DNA of 64,000 nucleotides. It comes from Sphingobacterium nematocida (GTDB lineage: Bacteria > Bacteroidota > Bacteroidia > Sphingobacteriales > Sphingobacteriaceae). Location of the stretch: positions 62,001-126,000 of the forward strand of contig NZ_FUZF01000010.1 in NCBI RefSeq assembly GCF_900168125.1, written 5' to 3'. Positions 17,885 through 27,361 of this stretch are shown piece after piece. Under the pieces are notes generated by a model. It worked only from the letters and a program-made list of their open reading frames with translations. It did no database searches and was not told the origin of the DNA. How positions within the stretch are numbered: position 1 is the first letter of the stretch; each line of letters begins with the position of its first letter. Both the position numbers and the translations under genes were made by a program.

Positions 17885-18421
17885 ATGAGCAATACAAAAT
17901 ATATAGTAGGAAGTTTTGCGGATCCTGATGATATGATGCACGGGATTGATAAATTGCAAGCAAATAATGTCAGTATATATGATTGTTTTACCCCTATGCC
18001 TATTCACGGTATTGAAGCGAAGCTAGGAGTGAAGCCTTCAAGATTGCCGATAGCAGCATTTTGCTTCGGATGTTTGGGTACGATATTAGGTTTTAGCTTG
18101 TTGTATTACACGATGTCTTACGATTGGCCAATGAATATCGGAGGAAAGCCTTCTATGCCATTACCTAACTTTGTACCGGTTACTTTTGAGGTAACGATTT
18201 TATTATGTGCTTTAGGTATGGTTGCTACTTTCTTTTTTCGCAATCATTTATTTCCAGGCCGCGCACCTCGCGTTATGGATTTAAGAGCGACAGATGATCG
18301 TTTTATCATTGCAATTGATGCTAGAGATAATGCAGATCACGCCCTAATTGATAGTTTGTTGAAAGAAGCTGGAGCAGTTGAAGTTAAATACAATGAAAGA
18401 AAATATGTTAGTTATGAATAA
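17885..18421 (+). CDS. actD: Alternative complex III subunit D (DUF3341)
   Basis: A 178-residue protein with a soluble N-terminal part (YIVGSFADPDDMMHGIDKLQ), two membrane helices (about 56-78 and 100-120) separated by a short loop, and a soluble C-terminus. This is the DUF3341/ActD family, a structural subunit of ACIII. Its last eight bases overlap the start of actE, so translation of the two is probably coupled. Confidence 0.92.
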   Translation: MSNTKYIVGSFADPDDMMHGIDKLQANNVSIYDCFTPMPIHGIEAKLGVKPSRLPIAAFCFGCLGTILGFSLLYYTMSYDWPMNIGGKPSMPLPNFVPVTFEVTILLCALGMVATFFFRNHLFPGRAPRVMDLRATDDRFIIAIDARDNADHALIDSLLKEAGAVEVKYNERKYVSYE

Positions 18422-19049
18422 GAAGAATTTTCTTAGCGCTGTATGTGTAGCGTTTGCTTTTGCAGCAGTAACTACTGCTTGCGGCGACGGTACAACGCGT
18501 AGCACCGGTTTGGAATTTTCGCGTAATATGTATGATCCGATCGCTTATAATCCGGATCAACCTAATAATAATTTTAAAAATAAACAGACAGCTCAAACTC
18601 CTCCTGCAGGAACAGATCCTATCGGTTTTGAGAGATTTGGTGCTGACTACAAAAATACAATTGAGGATTATACCAAAGCTGGTCTTGAAGTAAGCAATCC
18701 TTTAGCTGTAACCAAAGAGAATATCGCGGCTGGTGAGCATTTGTTTATGGCAAACTGTGCGGTATGTCATGGTAAAGAAGGAAAAGGAGATGGTTCTATC
18801 ACTAAGGATCGTCAAGTTACAGATTCTAGAGGTACTAGAAAGTTGGAAAATTTTCCTCCTCCGCCATCATATGCGAAGTCATCTGCAGCAAACTCTTCTA
18901 GAGGAGGTTTGATGTCAGATCTTACGGCAGGAAAAATTTATCATACTATTTACTACGGTTTGAATACAATGGGGTCGCATGCGTCTCAGTTGAATCCAGA
19001 GGAACGTTGGAAAGTAGTTATGTACGTACAAGAATTACAAAAGAAATAA
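18414..19049 (+). CDS. actE: Alternative complex III subunit E, mono-heme cytochrome c lipoprotein
   Basis: A 211-residue lipoprotein cytochrome. I chose the ATG at 18414 because it gives a clear lipoprotein signal, MNKKNFLSAV... ending VTTAC (Cys23); a longer in-frame start at 18378 would sit inside actD. A single heme site CAVCH lies in NCAVCHGKEGKGDG (about residue 117), with a probable Met ligand towards the C-terminus. It accepts electrons within ACIII. The start overlaps the actD stop by 8 bp. Confidence 0.92.
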   Translation: MNKKNFLSAVCVAFAFAAVTTACGDGTTRSTGLEFSRNMYDPIAYNPDQPNNNFKNKQTAQTPPAGTDPIGFERFGADYKNTIEDYTKAGLEVSNPLAVTKENIAAGEHLFMANCAVCHGKEGKGDGSITKDRQVTDSRGTRKLENFPPPPSYAKSSAANSSRGGLMSDLTAGKIYHTIYYGLNTMGSHASQLNPEERWKVVMYVQELQKK

Positions 19050-19068
19050 CCTAACATCAATTTTATAA

Positions 19069-20304
19069 ATGGGAACTCACAATCATCATCACGATTATAA
19101 TTTCAGCGAGCAGTACACTTTTGCTGGCACGGCTAAGGTAGTTAGCTTAGTTGCTATCGTATTGGGTATAGCTGCCATCGCATTCGGTATGTTATCAAGT
19201 GAACATATTATTGTTGAGCGTACATATGCTAACCTATTGTTGATGGGGTATTACTTTACTTGTGTATGTGCAGCGGGCGCATTTTTCGTCGCTCTTCAAT
19301 TAGTAACACAATCAGCTTGGTCTGCCGGATTAATTCGTATTCCTCAGGCGATGGCTAGTATTCTTCCTATTGCATCTTTATTACTTCTTGTAATCGTTGC
19401 ATTAGGTTTGTATACGCACAATCTTTACCATCACTGGCATGCAGACGGTCTTATGGACCCGAACAGCCCGAATTACGATGCGCTAGTAGCTGGTAAGGCA
19501 GCTTTTTTAAATGTACCTGGATTTTTGATTCGTCAAATCTTGTTTATGGGTAGTTATAGCATTTTTGCATTTATTCTTGCTAAGTTATCTTACAATGAAG
19601 ATTTGCAAGGAGGATTGACATCTTACAAGAAGGGCTTCAAGCTTTCAGCAATTTTTTTAGTTGTTTTTGGATTTACAACACCAATCTGGTCTTTCGATAC
19701 GATCATGTCTTTAGAAGCGCACTGGTTTTCTACTATGTTCGGTTGGTATAACTTTGCAGCGATGTGGGTATCTGGTATATCTGTTATCACTGTAATATTG
19801 ATTCTCTTGAAAAAGGGTGGATATATGTCTTGGGTTAACGAAAACCACTTACATGATTTAGGTAAACTTATGTTCGGTTTCTCTATCTTCTGGACTTACG
19901 TTTGGTTTGCGCAGTTTATGTTGATTTGGTATTCGAATATTCCTGAGGAGACGGTTTATTTCTACAAGCGTTTTGAACCAGAATATAAACCATGGTTTTG
20001 GTTAAGTATTATCATTAACTTTGTCGCACCTTTGTTGTTATTGGTAGATAGAGATGTAAAACGTAAGCAAAACTTGATGTTATTTGTAGCTGTATTGTTG
20101 TTATGTGGTCACTGGTTGGATTATTATATCATGATTATGCCTGGTACAGTGGAAACACAAAGAGGATTTGGTATTATCGAGATAGGTACGGCTATTGGTT
20201 TCTTTGGATTGTTTACTTTCTTAGTCTTAAATAAGATAAGCAAGCATGCTTTGGCACCTAAGCATCATCCATTCTTAGACGAAAGTTTACACCATCAGAT
20301 TTAA
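19069..20304 (+). CDS. actF: Alternative complex III subunit F, NrfD-like membrane protein
   Basis: A 411-residue polytopic membrane protein, the second NrfD-like subunit of ACIII, with about ten helices and a His-rich start (MGTHNHHHDYNF). Conserved-looking segments include YHHWHADGLMDP and SFDTIMSLEAHWFSTMFGWY. Together with ActC it forms the membrane core of the quinol:acceptor oxidoreductase. It is 19 bp after actE and is followed, 40 bp on, by the oxidase genes. Confidence 0.94.
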   Translation: MGTHNHHHDYNFSEQYTFAGTAKVVSLVAIVLGIAAIAFGMLSSEHIIVERTYANLLLMGYYFTCVCAAGAFFVALQLVTQSAWSAGLIRIPQAMASILPIASLLLLVIVALGLYTHNLYHHWHADGLMDPNSPNYDALVAGKAAFLNVPGFLIRQILFMGSYSIFAFILAKLSYNEDLQGGLTSYKKGFKLSAIFLVVFGFTTPIWSFDTIMSLEAHWFSTMFGWYNFAAMWVSGISVITVILILLKKGGYMSWVNENHLHDLGKLMFGFSIFWTYVWFAQFMLIWYSNIPEETVYFYKRFEPEYKPWFWLSIIINFVAPLLLLVDRDVKRKQNLMLFVAVLLLCGHWLDYYIMIMPGTVETQRGFGIIEIGTAIGFFGLFTFLVLNKISKHALAPKHHPFLDESLHHQI

Positions 20305-20344
20305 TAGAACTAACGAGATCACGTTCAAACGTTTATTATAAGAA

Positions 20345-21664
20345 ATGAATTTAAAAATAAATAACAGGTTCAAATCCATATTGGGTTTACTACTATTGAT
20401 CAGCTTGTATTTTGTGGCTCCTGTTACGGCAGCACAAAGTGATTCTACTGTAGTGGATACTGTGGCGGCTGTTGCGACAACCGCGACAACTGACTCTGCA
20501 ACGGTAGATACTACTGCTGCAGCTGTTGTTACAGATTCTAGCGCAACTACAGTGTCTGCAACCGCTGCTGATGGAACTGCAGCTGCTAAAGTAGCAGAGG
20601 TTAAAAAGATCGACCCTCAGGTCTATAAGAATTTTTTCTATTATTTGTTACTGTTTTTGGTAGCATGTACAATCATTGCGGTTATTGGTAAGATCCATTC
20701 CGTTTACGTATTGACACGTAAAATGAATGGTAAGCACAATCCGTTGAGCAATAACAACTGGCAAGCGGCATTGTTGTTCTTGTTTTTGATTGTTTTCTTA
20801 GCAGGTATTTACTACTCGTACACTGTATGGGGAAGCTGGGCTTGGAGAGATGCTGTCACAGAACATGGTAAAGAGATCGATCAAATGTTTATTATCACTT
20901 TAGCTATCACGACCTTCGTTTTAGTAGTGACACATATCATTTTGTTGACATTTACTTATGTGTATAGAATGAGAGCTAAACGTATGGCTTACTACTATCC
21001 ACACAATGACTCTATCGAGCGTATTTGGACAATTGTTCCTGCTATTGTTTTGACTGTTTTGGTATTGTTTGGCTTCTTCACATGGAGATCCATCACTAAT
21101 GTACCTGAAGAGCTTCAAAAGTCTGCTTTACAAGTAGAGGTTTTAGGAGAGCAGTTTCAATGGCATGTACGTTACCCAGGGGCTGACGGTAAGATCGGAA
21201 AACGTAATTACAAGCTTACTACAGCTACTAACGGTTACGGTATCGATTTTAACGATAAGAACTCATGGGATGATATCCGTGGCGGAGACATCGTGATCCC
21301 TGTTAATAAGTCAGTTCGTTTCCATATCATTTCGAAAGATATTATTCACTCCTTCTTTATTCCTGATTTCCGTGTTCAAGTAAATGCGGTACCAGGTATG
21401 ACGAATTACTTCCAGTTCACGCCTACAGTAACTACTGAGGAAATGCGTGATCGCATGAATGATCCAAAATATGATTTTATTATGTTGTGTAATAAAATAT
21501 GTGGTTCTGGTCACTGGAATATGGCGAAGAAAGTAGTAGTAGTTACTGAAGCTGAATATAAAGAGTGGTTGAGTAAGCAAGAGAAGTACTTTACGGAGGA
21601 TCTCCAAAAAGAGTTTGCTAACAACAGCCCAGTAGAAGGGGTTACAACAGCTTCTGTAAATTAA
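20345..21664 (+). CDS. Cytochrome c oxidase subunit II
   Basis: A 439-residue COX2, long for the family. A signal-like segment (about 10-30) is followed by a low-complexity Ala/Thr/Ser stretch (about 30-85), then several membrane segments (about 96-118, 137-160, 180-205, 225-245) and the periplasmic cupredoxin domain. The CuA site is visible as CNKICGSGHWNM (C...C...H..M). There is no CxxCH, so it is not a caa3-type subunit; electrons must come from a separate heme, plausibly ActA or ActE. It starts the oxidase part of the operon. Confidence 0.95.
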   Translation: MNLKINNRFKSILGLLLLISLYFVAPVTAAQSDSTVVDTVAAVATTATTDSATVDTTAAAVVTDSSATTVSATAADGTAAAKVAEVKKIDPQVYKNFFYYLLLFLVACTIIAVIGKIHSVYVLTRKMNGKHNPLSNNNWQAALLFLFLIVFLAGIYYSYTVWGSWAWRDAVTEHGKEIDQMFIITLAITTFVLVVTHIILLTFTYVYRMRAKRMAYYYPHNDSIERIWTIVPAIVLTVLVLFGFFTWRSITNVPEELQKSALQVEVLGEQFQWHVRYPGADGKIGKRNYKLTTATNGYGIDFNDKNSWDDIRGGDIVIPVNKSVRFHIISKDIIHSFFIPDFRVQVNAVPGMTNYFQFTPTVTTEEMRDRMNDPKYDFIMLCNKICGSGHWNMAKKVVVVTEAEYKEWLSKQEKYFTEDLQKEFANNSPVEGVTTASVN

Positions 21665-21689
21665 TTGTAAAAAGAATTTATAATAGAAT

Positions 21690-23564
21690 ATGTCAAGTAC
21701 AGTTATATCACACGACGCAGGTCATCATGATGCACATGGTCATCACCATGAGACTTTCCTAACTAAATATATATTTAGTCAGGATCATAAGATGATTGCG
21801 AAGCAATTCTTGATCACAGGTATCATTATGGCAGTTTTTGCCATGTTATTGTCGCTTTTGTTCCGGATTCAATTAGCATGGCCGGATAAGGATTTTCCGA
21901 TCTTAGAAGTATTTTTGGGTAAATGGGCTGAAGGTGGTCGTATAAAGCCGGAGTTCTTTTTATCATTGGTTACCATTCACGGTACAATGATGGTGTTTTT
22001 CGTATTGACAGCAGGTTTGTCAGGTACGTTTAGTAACCTTTTGATACCTTATCAATTGGGTGCACGCGATATGGCATCTCCGTTTATGAATATGTTGTCA
22101 TACTGGTTCTTCTTTGTAGCCTGTGTGATTATGATTGGATCATTTTTCGTAGAAAGTGGACCTGCATCTGCTGGATGGACAATTTATCCGCCACTATCAG
22201 CTCTTCCTACGTCAATTGCTGGATCAGGACTAGGGATGACACTTTGGTTAGCAAGTATGGTACTGTTTATCGCGTCTCAGGTAATGGGCGGTGTTAACTA
22301 TATCAGTACTGTTTTGAATATGCGTACAAAAGGTATGGACTTATGGAGAATGCCATTGACTATTTGGTCTTTCTTCTTAACAGCGATTGTCGGTTTACTT
22401 TCGTTCCCTGTTTTAGTTTCTGCTGTTGTATTATTAATTTTTGACCGTTCTGCCGGTACATCTTTCTATTTGTCAGATTTAGTAGTGGGTGGACAGATTT
22501 TGCCAAACGAAGGTGGTTCTCCAATTTTATTCCAACACTTGTTTTGGTTCTTAGGTCACCCTGAGGTATATATCGTTGTGATGCCTGCGTTAGGATTGAC
22601 TTCTGAAGTTATTTCAACAAACTCTCGTAAGCCTATCTTCGGTTACCATGCGATGGTTTATTCGTTGGTTGGTATTACTGTATTATCATTTATTGTATGG
22701 GGTCACCACATGTTCGTGACGGGTATGAATCCGTTCTTAGGAGGTGTGTTTATGATTACGACATTGATTATTGCGGTACCTTCAGCGGTTAAGGCATTTA
22801 ACTATATGGCTACGTTGTGGCGAGGAAACATTCGCTTTACGCCAGCGATGATGTTCGCTATCGGTATGGTATCTTTCTTTATCTCTGGTGGTGTGACAGG
22901 TATTTTTCTAGGAAATGCTGCTTTGGATATCAACTTACATGATACATACTTTGTTGTAGCTCACTTCCACTTGGTAATGGGTTCTGCATCTATCTTTGGT
23001 ATGTTATGTGGTGTATACCACTGGTATCCAAAAATGTTCGGTAGAATGATGAACGAGAAATTGGGTTATTTCCACTTCTGGTTGACATTTGTCGGCGCTT
23101 ACTTGGTATTCTTCCCAATGCACTTTATGGGTATTGATGGTGTGCCTCGTCGTTACTACGCGTTTACGGAGTTCCCTTTCATGGAAAAATGGGTTTCTGT
23201 CAACGTATTGGTTACTTGGGCCGCTATTATAGCTGGATTAGGTCAGATTGCATTTTTAATTAATTTCTTCGGATCTATCTGGAATGGAAGAAAAGCTCCT
23301 CAGAACCCATGGAACTCGAACACATTAGAGTGGACGACACCTGTTGAACATATTCATGGTAACTGGCCTGGAGAGATCCCAACTGTATACCGTTGGCCTT
23401 ATGATTATTCAAAACCAGGTCATGATGAAGATTTTATTCCTCAGAACGTGCCTTATTCCGAGACTATGAGCTCTAACATGATGCATGATTTTGAAGGAGA
23501 TGAAGAAGCTGTTCGTATTCAGGAGCAGTGGAATAAAGAGAATAATAGAGTGGTAGAAGGATAG
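21690..23564 (+). CDS. Cytochrome c oxidase subunit I
   Basis: A 624-residue heme-copper oxidase catalytic subunit with about twelve helices. It has the low-spin heme ligand region TIHGTMMVFFV, the CuB/Tyr cross-link motif GHPEVYIVVMP, the CuB pair GHHMFVTGMNP and the HDTYFVVAHFHLVMG heme-ligand motif. It reduces O2 to water and pumps protons; the GHPEV glutamate is typical of A1-type enzymes. The N-terminus is His-rich (HDAGHHDAHGHHHE), as often in this group. It sits 25 bp after subunit II. Confidence 0.97.
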   Translation: MSSTVISHDAGHHDAHGHHHETFLTKYIFSQDHKMIAKQFLITGIIMAVFAMLLSLLFRIQLAWPDKDFPILEVFLGKWAEGGRIKPEFFLSLVTIHGTMMVFFVLTAGLSGTFSNLLIPYQLGARDMASPFMNMLSYWFFFVACVIMIGSFFVESGPASAGWTIYPPLSALPTSIAGSGLGMTLWLASMVLFIASQVMGGVNYISTVLNMRTKGMDLWRMPLTIWSFFLTAIVGLLSFPVLVSAVVLLIFDRSAGTSFYLSDLVVGGQILPNEGGSPILFQHLFWFLGHPEVYIVVMPALGLTSEVISTNSRKPIFGYHAMVYSLVGITVLSFIVWGHHMFVTGMNPFLGGVFMITTLIIAVPSAVKAFNYMATLWRGNIRFTPAMMFAIGMVSFFISGGVTGIFLGNAALDINLHDTYFVVAHFHLVMGSASIFGMLCGVYHWYPKMFGRMMNEKLGYFHFWLTFVGAYLVFFPMHFMGIDGVPRRYYAFTEFPFMEKWVSVNVLVTWAAIIAGLGQIAFLINFFGSIWNGRKAPQNPWNSNTLEWTTPVEHIHGNWPGEIPTVYRWPYDYSKPGHDEDFIPQNVPYSETMSSNMMHDFEGDEEAVRIQEQWNKENNRVVEG

Positions 23565-23610
23565 GTATATCCTATCTTCTACTACTTTTGATTAGATAAA
23601 GTGTAGCTAC

Positions 23611-24654
23611 ATGTATCCAGCTGGAGAGAAGCGATTTGTTAAAGTTAATAGATTCACGATATTTATTTTATTTGTCGTTATCGCAGCTGGTGGAATAGTA
23701 AGAAGTACGGGGTCGGGGATGGGATGTCCGGATTGGCCAAAGTGTTTTAACCGAATTATCCCGCCTACAGATGTTTCTCAATTGCCGGAGGGTTATGAAG
23801 AACACTACATCGAAGGACGTGCTAAGAAGAATATGCGTTTTGCTAAACTCGTCGAAGCTTTTGGTTTTAAAGAGTTAGCAGATAATATCAGGCACGACGA
23901 GTCCATCTTGAAGCATGAGGAGTTTAATGCGATAAAGACTTGGACAGAGTATTTGAATCGATTGGCGGGGGTGATTGCTGGGTTTGCGCTTCTTTTTTCT
24001 GCTGTTTACGCTTTTACATATATCAAGTCCAAGCCTTCTATTTTTGTTTGGAGCGTTCTTAATCTTTTTGCAGTAGTATTACAGGCTTGGTTAGGCTCGA
24101 TAGTTGTTTCTACGAATTTAATGCCATGGATTATCACAGTACATATGTTGCTTGCGCTTATTATCGTTGCAATCAGTATATATACCTTTTACATAGCTAC
24201 AACTTTTAGGAATAAAACTATTTTGATCACCTATCCTTCCTCTGGACTTAAGGCTTTGGCTATATTTTCTTTAGTCATTACTTTGGTACAGGTGGTATAC
24301 GGAACTGAAGTTCGTGAGACGATCGATCATTTGAATTACTTGGGTAAGGAAAGGTCATCTTGGATCGATTCTATTGGTGGCGCGTATGATGTGCATCGAA
24401 TTTTGGCCTATGTGACACTGGGTATTACTGTTCTGTTTTTCTTTTTGGTGAAAAATAGATTTAGTAAGCTTTCTATACAAAGTCGATATGCTTGGATTGT
24501 TTTGATTCTCGTATTGATTCAGATGGCGTCGGGTATTATTTTGGCACGTTTTGCTGTACCTGCTTTTGCACAGACTACGCACTTGGTAATAGCTAGTTTG
24601 TTTTTTGGAGCACAATATTATTTGATGCTTTTGATGACTAAGGTAAAAAGATGA
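23611..24654 (+). CDS. ctaA: Heme A synthase (COX15/CtaA)
   Basis: A 347-residue membrane protein that oxidises heme O to heme A for the aa3 oxidase. The signature GGIVRSTGSGMGCPDWPKC is near the N-terminus (about 27-45). Predicted heme-ligating His residues lie in TVHMLLAL, DVHRILAY and TTHLVIAS. An insert between helices 1 and 2 (to about residue 110) is typical for Bacteroidota. It is between cox1 and ctaB, so the operon provides its own cofactor pathway. Confidence 0.94.
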   Translation: MYPAGEKRFVKVNRFTIFILFVVIAAGGIVRSTGSGMGCPDWPKCFNRIIPPTDVSQLPEGYEEHYIEGRAKKNMRFAKLVEAFGFKELADNIRHDESILKHEEFNAIKTWTEYLNRLAGVIAGFALLFSAVYAFTYIKSKPSIFVWSVLNLFAVVLQAWLGSIVVSTNLMPWIITVHMLLALIIVAISIYTFYIATTFRNKTILITYPSSGLKALAIFSLVITLVQVVYGTEVRETIDHLNYLGKERSSWIDSIGGAYDVHRILAYVTLGITVLFFFLVKNRFSKLSIQSRYAWIVLILVLIQMASGIILARFAVPAFAQTTHLVIASLFFGAQYYLMLLMTKVKR

Positions 24655-24710
24655 TGAAAGTCTTTTCTGTTAGATTATCATATTTAGCGTACTGGGAGGT
24701 GAAGAATTAA

Positions 24711-25619
24711 ATGAGAACTTTTATTTCTGATTTTAACAAATTAGTCAAATTAAGATTAACGTTAACTGTTGTTTTTTCAGCATCTATTTCTTTTTTGATT
24801 GGAGCGAAACAACAGGGTGAAGTAATGTGGTTCAATTGGTTGATGTTAACTATTGGTGGTTTCTTGGTTACAGGTGCTGCTAATGGATTTAACGAAATCA
24901 TTGAAAAGGATATTGATAAGCTCATGAAACGCACAATGGATAGACCATTGCCTTCAGGTAGGATGACTACAGGTCAGGCATTGGTATTGAGTGTGTTTAT
25001 GGGAATATTGGGTACGATGGTTTTAGTCCAGTTGAATTTTATAGCTGGTTTACTGTCTGTTTTTTCAATATTCTTATATGCTTTCGTTTATACACCATTG
25101 AAGCAAAAATCTCCAATAGCGGTTTTTGTTGGGGCTATACCAGGAGCACTTCCTCCGTTAATCGGGTACTATGCCGCTTTTAAGTCCGCAGGGTTTGGTT
25201 TAGCTTATGCATCGGTTAGCGAGGCAGCAGTTGTGATAACACCCTTGGTCTTGTTCGCTATTCAGTTTGTATGGCAATATCCGCATTTTTGGGCAATTGC
25301 GTGGGTAGCAGACGAGGATTACAAGAATGCGGGAATCCGGTTATTACCGACGACAAAAAAGGATTCAGTTTCAGCAGCGATGATCATGATTTCTGCTTTG
25401 TTAATGATACCTGTTGGTTTTTTACCGATGCATTACGGATTTGGAGGATGGGTCTTTACGGTGGTTTCCTTGATCGGAGGATTGGCATTTACTTGGTACG
25501 GTTATCAGCATTATATGTTGCGTACCGATGCTTCAGCAAAGAAGGTGATGTACGTTTCTTTTTTGTATTTGCCGCTGACACAACTGGTGCTTTTATTTGA
25601 TTTTATTCCTTTTAATTAA
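24711..25619 (+). CDS. ctaB: Protoheme IX farnesyltransferase (heme O synthase)
   Basis: A 302-residue UbiA-family prenyltransferase with about nine helices. It attaches farnesyl to heme B, giving heme O, the substrate of CtaA upstream. The Asp-rich prenyl-diphosphate site is seen as NGFNEIIEKDIDKLMKRTMD followed by RPLPSG, and the second motif in DEDYKNAGIRLLP. It ends 2 bp before the first cox3 gene. Confidence 0.95.
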   Translation: MRTFISDFNKLVKLRLTLTVVFSASISFLIGAKQQGEVMWFNWLMLTIGGFLVTGAANGFNEIIEKDIDKLMKRTMDRPLPSGRMTTGQALVLSVFMGILGTMVLVQLNFIAGLLSVFSIFLYAFVYTPLKQKSPIAVFVGAIPGALPPLIGYYAAFKSAGFGLAYASVSEAAVVITPLVLFAIQFVWQYPHFWAIAWVADEDYKNAGIRLLPTTKKDSVSAAMIMISALLMIPVGFLPMHYGFGGWVFTVVSLIGGLAFTWYGYQHYMLRTDASAKKVMYVSFLYLPLTQLVLLFDFIPFN

Positions 25620-25621
25620 AG

Positions 25622-26206
25622 ATGGGAAATATTGCAATGAACTTAGAAGACTTAGAACAATCGAGAAAAGCTAAGAAGTTTAACCTTTGGTTAGGCATTA
25701 TTGGCATGTTTATGATGTTCGCAGCCCTTTCTAGTGGATTTATAGTTTATACCGCTAGTGGAGTAGATAAAGGGATTAAAACTATTTTACCACAGGCTTT
25801 TATTTATAGTACATTAACAATTATCGTTAGTAGTATAACCTTGCATTTGGCGTATGGTGCTGCGAAAGTTGGAAATATCGGTAGACAGAAATTGTTGTTA
25901 GTTACAACTGTTGTTCTCGGTATCGTATTTTTTGTATTGCAGGTGGAAGCGTGGACGGTGTTGACATCGAAGGGTGTGTACTTTATTAATAATAATGCAT
26001 CACAATCTTTCATTTACATCTTTACCGGATTACACCTTTTACACATTGTCGTTGGAATTATTGTCCTACTTCGTGCCTTAATAGGTACGATGCGAGGTAT
26101 TCCTCAAGGTGATAATGTGTTTCGGATGGATCTAGCTACTGTTTTTTGGCATTTTCTAGATCTTTTATGGATTTATATATATGTTTTCTTACTTTTGAAT
26201 CAATAA
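25622..26206 (+). CDS. Cytochrome c oxidase subunit III-like protein (first copy)
   Basis: A 194-residue protein with five predicted helices, ending in the typical COX3 helix FWHFLDLLWIYIYVFLLLN. It is shorter than the second copy. Subunit III stabilises subunit I and sustains proton pumping. The presence of two cox3 genes side by side is usual in Bacteroidota aa3 operons. An internal ATG (MNLEDLEQ, 25637) is an alternative start; the first ATG lies 2 bp after ctaB. Confidence 0.9.
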   Translation: MGNIAMNLEDLEQSRKAKKFNLWLGIIGMFMMFAALSSGFIVYTASGVDKGIKTILPQAFIYSTLTIIVSSITLHLAYGAAKVGNIGRQKLLLVTTVVLGIVFFVLQVEAWTVLTSKGVYFINNNASQSFIYIFTGLHLLHIVVGIIVLLRALIGTMRGIPQGDNVFRMDLATVFWHFLDLLWIYIYVFLLLNQ

Positions 26207-26215
26207 TAGTAAACA

Positions 26216-26953
26216 ATGAGTACAACTGTATCGCAATTGGATAAGGTTAAAGACGGACCATGGAACGGTGGTAAGTCACCTTGGAGCTTAGAGTATGGAA
26301 AGATCATGATGTGGTTTTTCTTGGTGTCGGATGCCTTTACATTTTCAGCATTCCTAATTTATTATGGTGCTCAGAAATTCGCGCAGCCTACTTGGATTGA
26401 TGCCGACAAGGTGTTTCAATCTATCCCAGGAATAGCTGATTCAGGTCAACCGTTGGTTTTTGTCGGTATCATGACTTTTATCTTGATCATGTCATCTGTC
26501 ACTATGGTTTTGGCTGTTGAGGCGGGGCATCGAAATTCTAAGCAAGAGGTCGTGAAATGGATGTTATGGACGATTTTGGGAGGTTTGATGTTCGTTGGCT
26601 GTCAAGCTTTAGAATGGTCTCACTTGCACCACCAAGGATTTTGGTTCGGAAGTAACCCAGCTACTGGTATGACGGATCCTGCACTAATAGCAGAAACATT
26701 AAGACCTTACTTTACGAATGATATTTCCTACACAGCAGCATTGCAGTTTGCGAACTTGTTCTTTACTATTACTGGTTTTCACGGATTTCACGTATCAATT
26801 GGTATTCTACTAAATATAATCATACTTTGTATGACACTAAATAATACCTTTGAAAAAAGAGGATCTTATTTAATGGTTGAAAAAGTAGGTCTCTACTGGC
26901 ACTTTGTGGATTTGGTGTGGGTATTCGTATTTACATTCTTCTACTTAATCTAA
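26216..26953 (+). CDS. Cytochrome c oxidase subunit III (second copy)
   Basis: A 245-residue COX3 with about five to six helices. Conserved features include the central glutamate in VLAVEAGHRNS, QALEWSHLHHQG, TGFHGFHVSIG and the terminal WHFVDLVWVFVFTFFYL. It is closer to canonical subunit III than the 194-residue copy upstream. It lies 9 bp after that copy, in the same transcript. Confidence 0.94.
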   Translation: MSTTVSQLDKVKDGPWNGGKSPWSLEYGKIMMWFFLVSDAFTFSAFLIYYGAQKFAQPTWIDADKVFQSIPGIADSGQPLVFVGIMTFILIMSSVTMVLAVEAGHRNSKQEVVKWMLWTILGGLMFVGCQALEWSHLHHQGFWFGSNPATGMTDPALIAETLRPYFTNDISYTAALQFANLFFTITGFHGFHVSIGILLNIIILCMTLNNTFEKRGSYLMVEKVGLYWHFVDLVWVFVFTFFYLI

Positions 26954-26981
26954 TTTTTAACTAAGAAATTTATCTAAAGAA

Positions 26982-27359
26982 ATGGCACACAACGAACATA
27001 TAGCTGGACACGATGCGCATGCGCACGGTGAAGGCATGGATAAGAAGCGTATTTGGTCTGTATTTTTTGTATTATTAGCGCTTACATGTTTAGAGTTCTT
27101 AATCGCGTTAGGGTTTGTTCACCATTGGCAGATCTTACAAAAAGGAGCTTTAGTTAATACAATTTATATTGTCTTGACACTTATAAAGGCATATTATATC
27201 GTAGCATTCTTTATGCACTTGAAGTTTGAGAAGTCAGGTTTTATTGTGACTTGTTCTATCGTATTTCTTTTCATTATTTATTTTATCATCCTACTTTTAG
27301 TTGAGGGAGATTACCTATTGCACCATTTACAAGAGCACGCTGTGTTTCCAAATAAGTAG
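26982..27359 (+). CDS. Cytochrome c oxidase subunit IV-like protein
   Basis: A 125-residue protein with three predicted helices and a His-rich N-terminus (HNEHIAGHDAHAHGEG). The pattern ALTCLEFLIALGF, KAYYIVAFFMHLKFE and a third helix is that of the prokaryotic COX4/CyoD-like family, a small non-catalytic subunit. It is 28 bp after cox3 and 2 bp before the SCO-like gene. Confidence 0.9.
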   Translation: MAHNEHIAGHDAHAHGEGMDKKRIWSVFFVLLALTCLEFLIALGFVHHWQILQKGALVNTIYIVLTLIKAYYIVAFFMHLKFEKSGFIVTCSIVFLFIIYFIILLLVEGDYLLHHLQEHAVFPNK

Positions 27360-27361
27360 TA

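Noticed and set aside
20345..21664. caa3-type oxidase subunit II with a fused cytochrome c
   Set aside because: No CxxCH follows the CuA site; the protein ends shortly after the cupredoxin domain.
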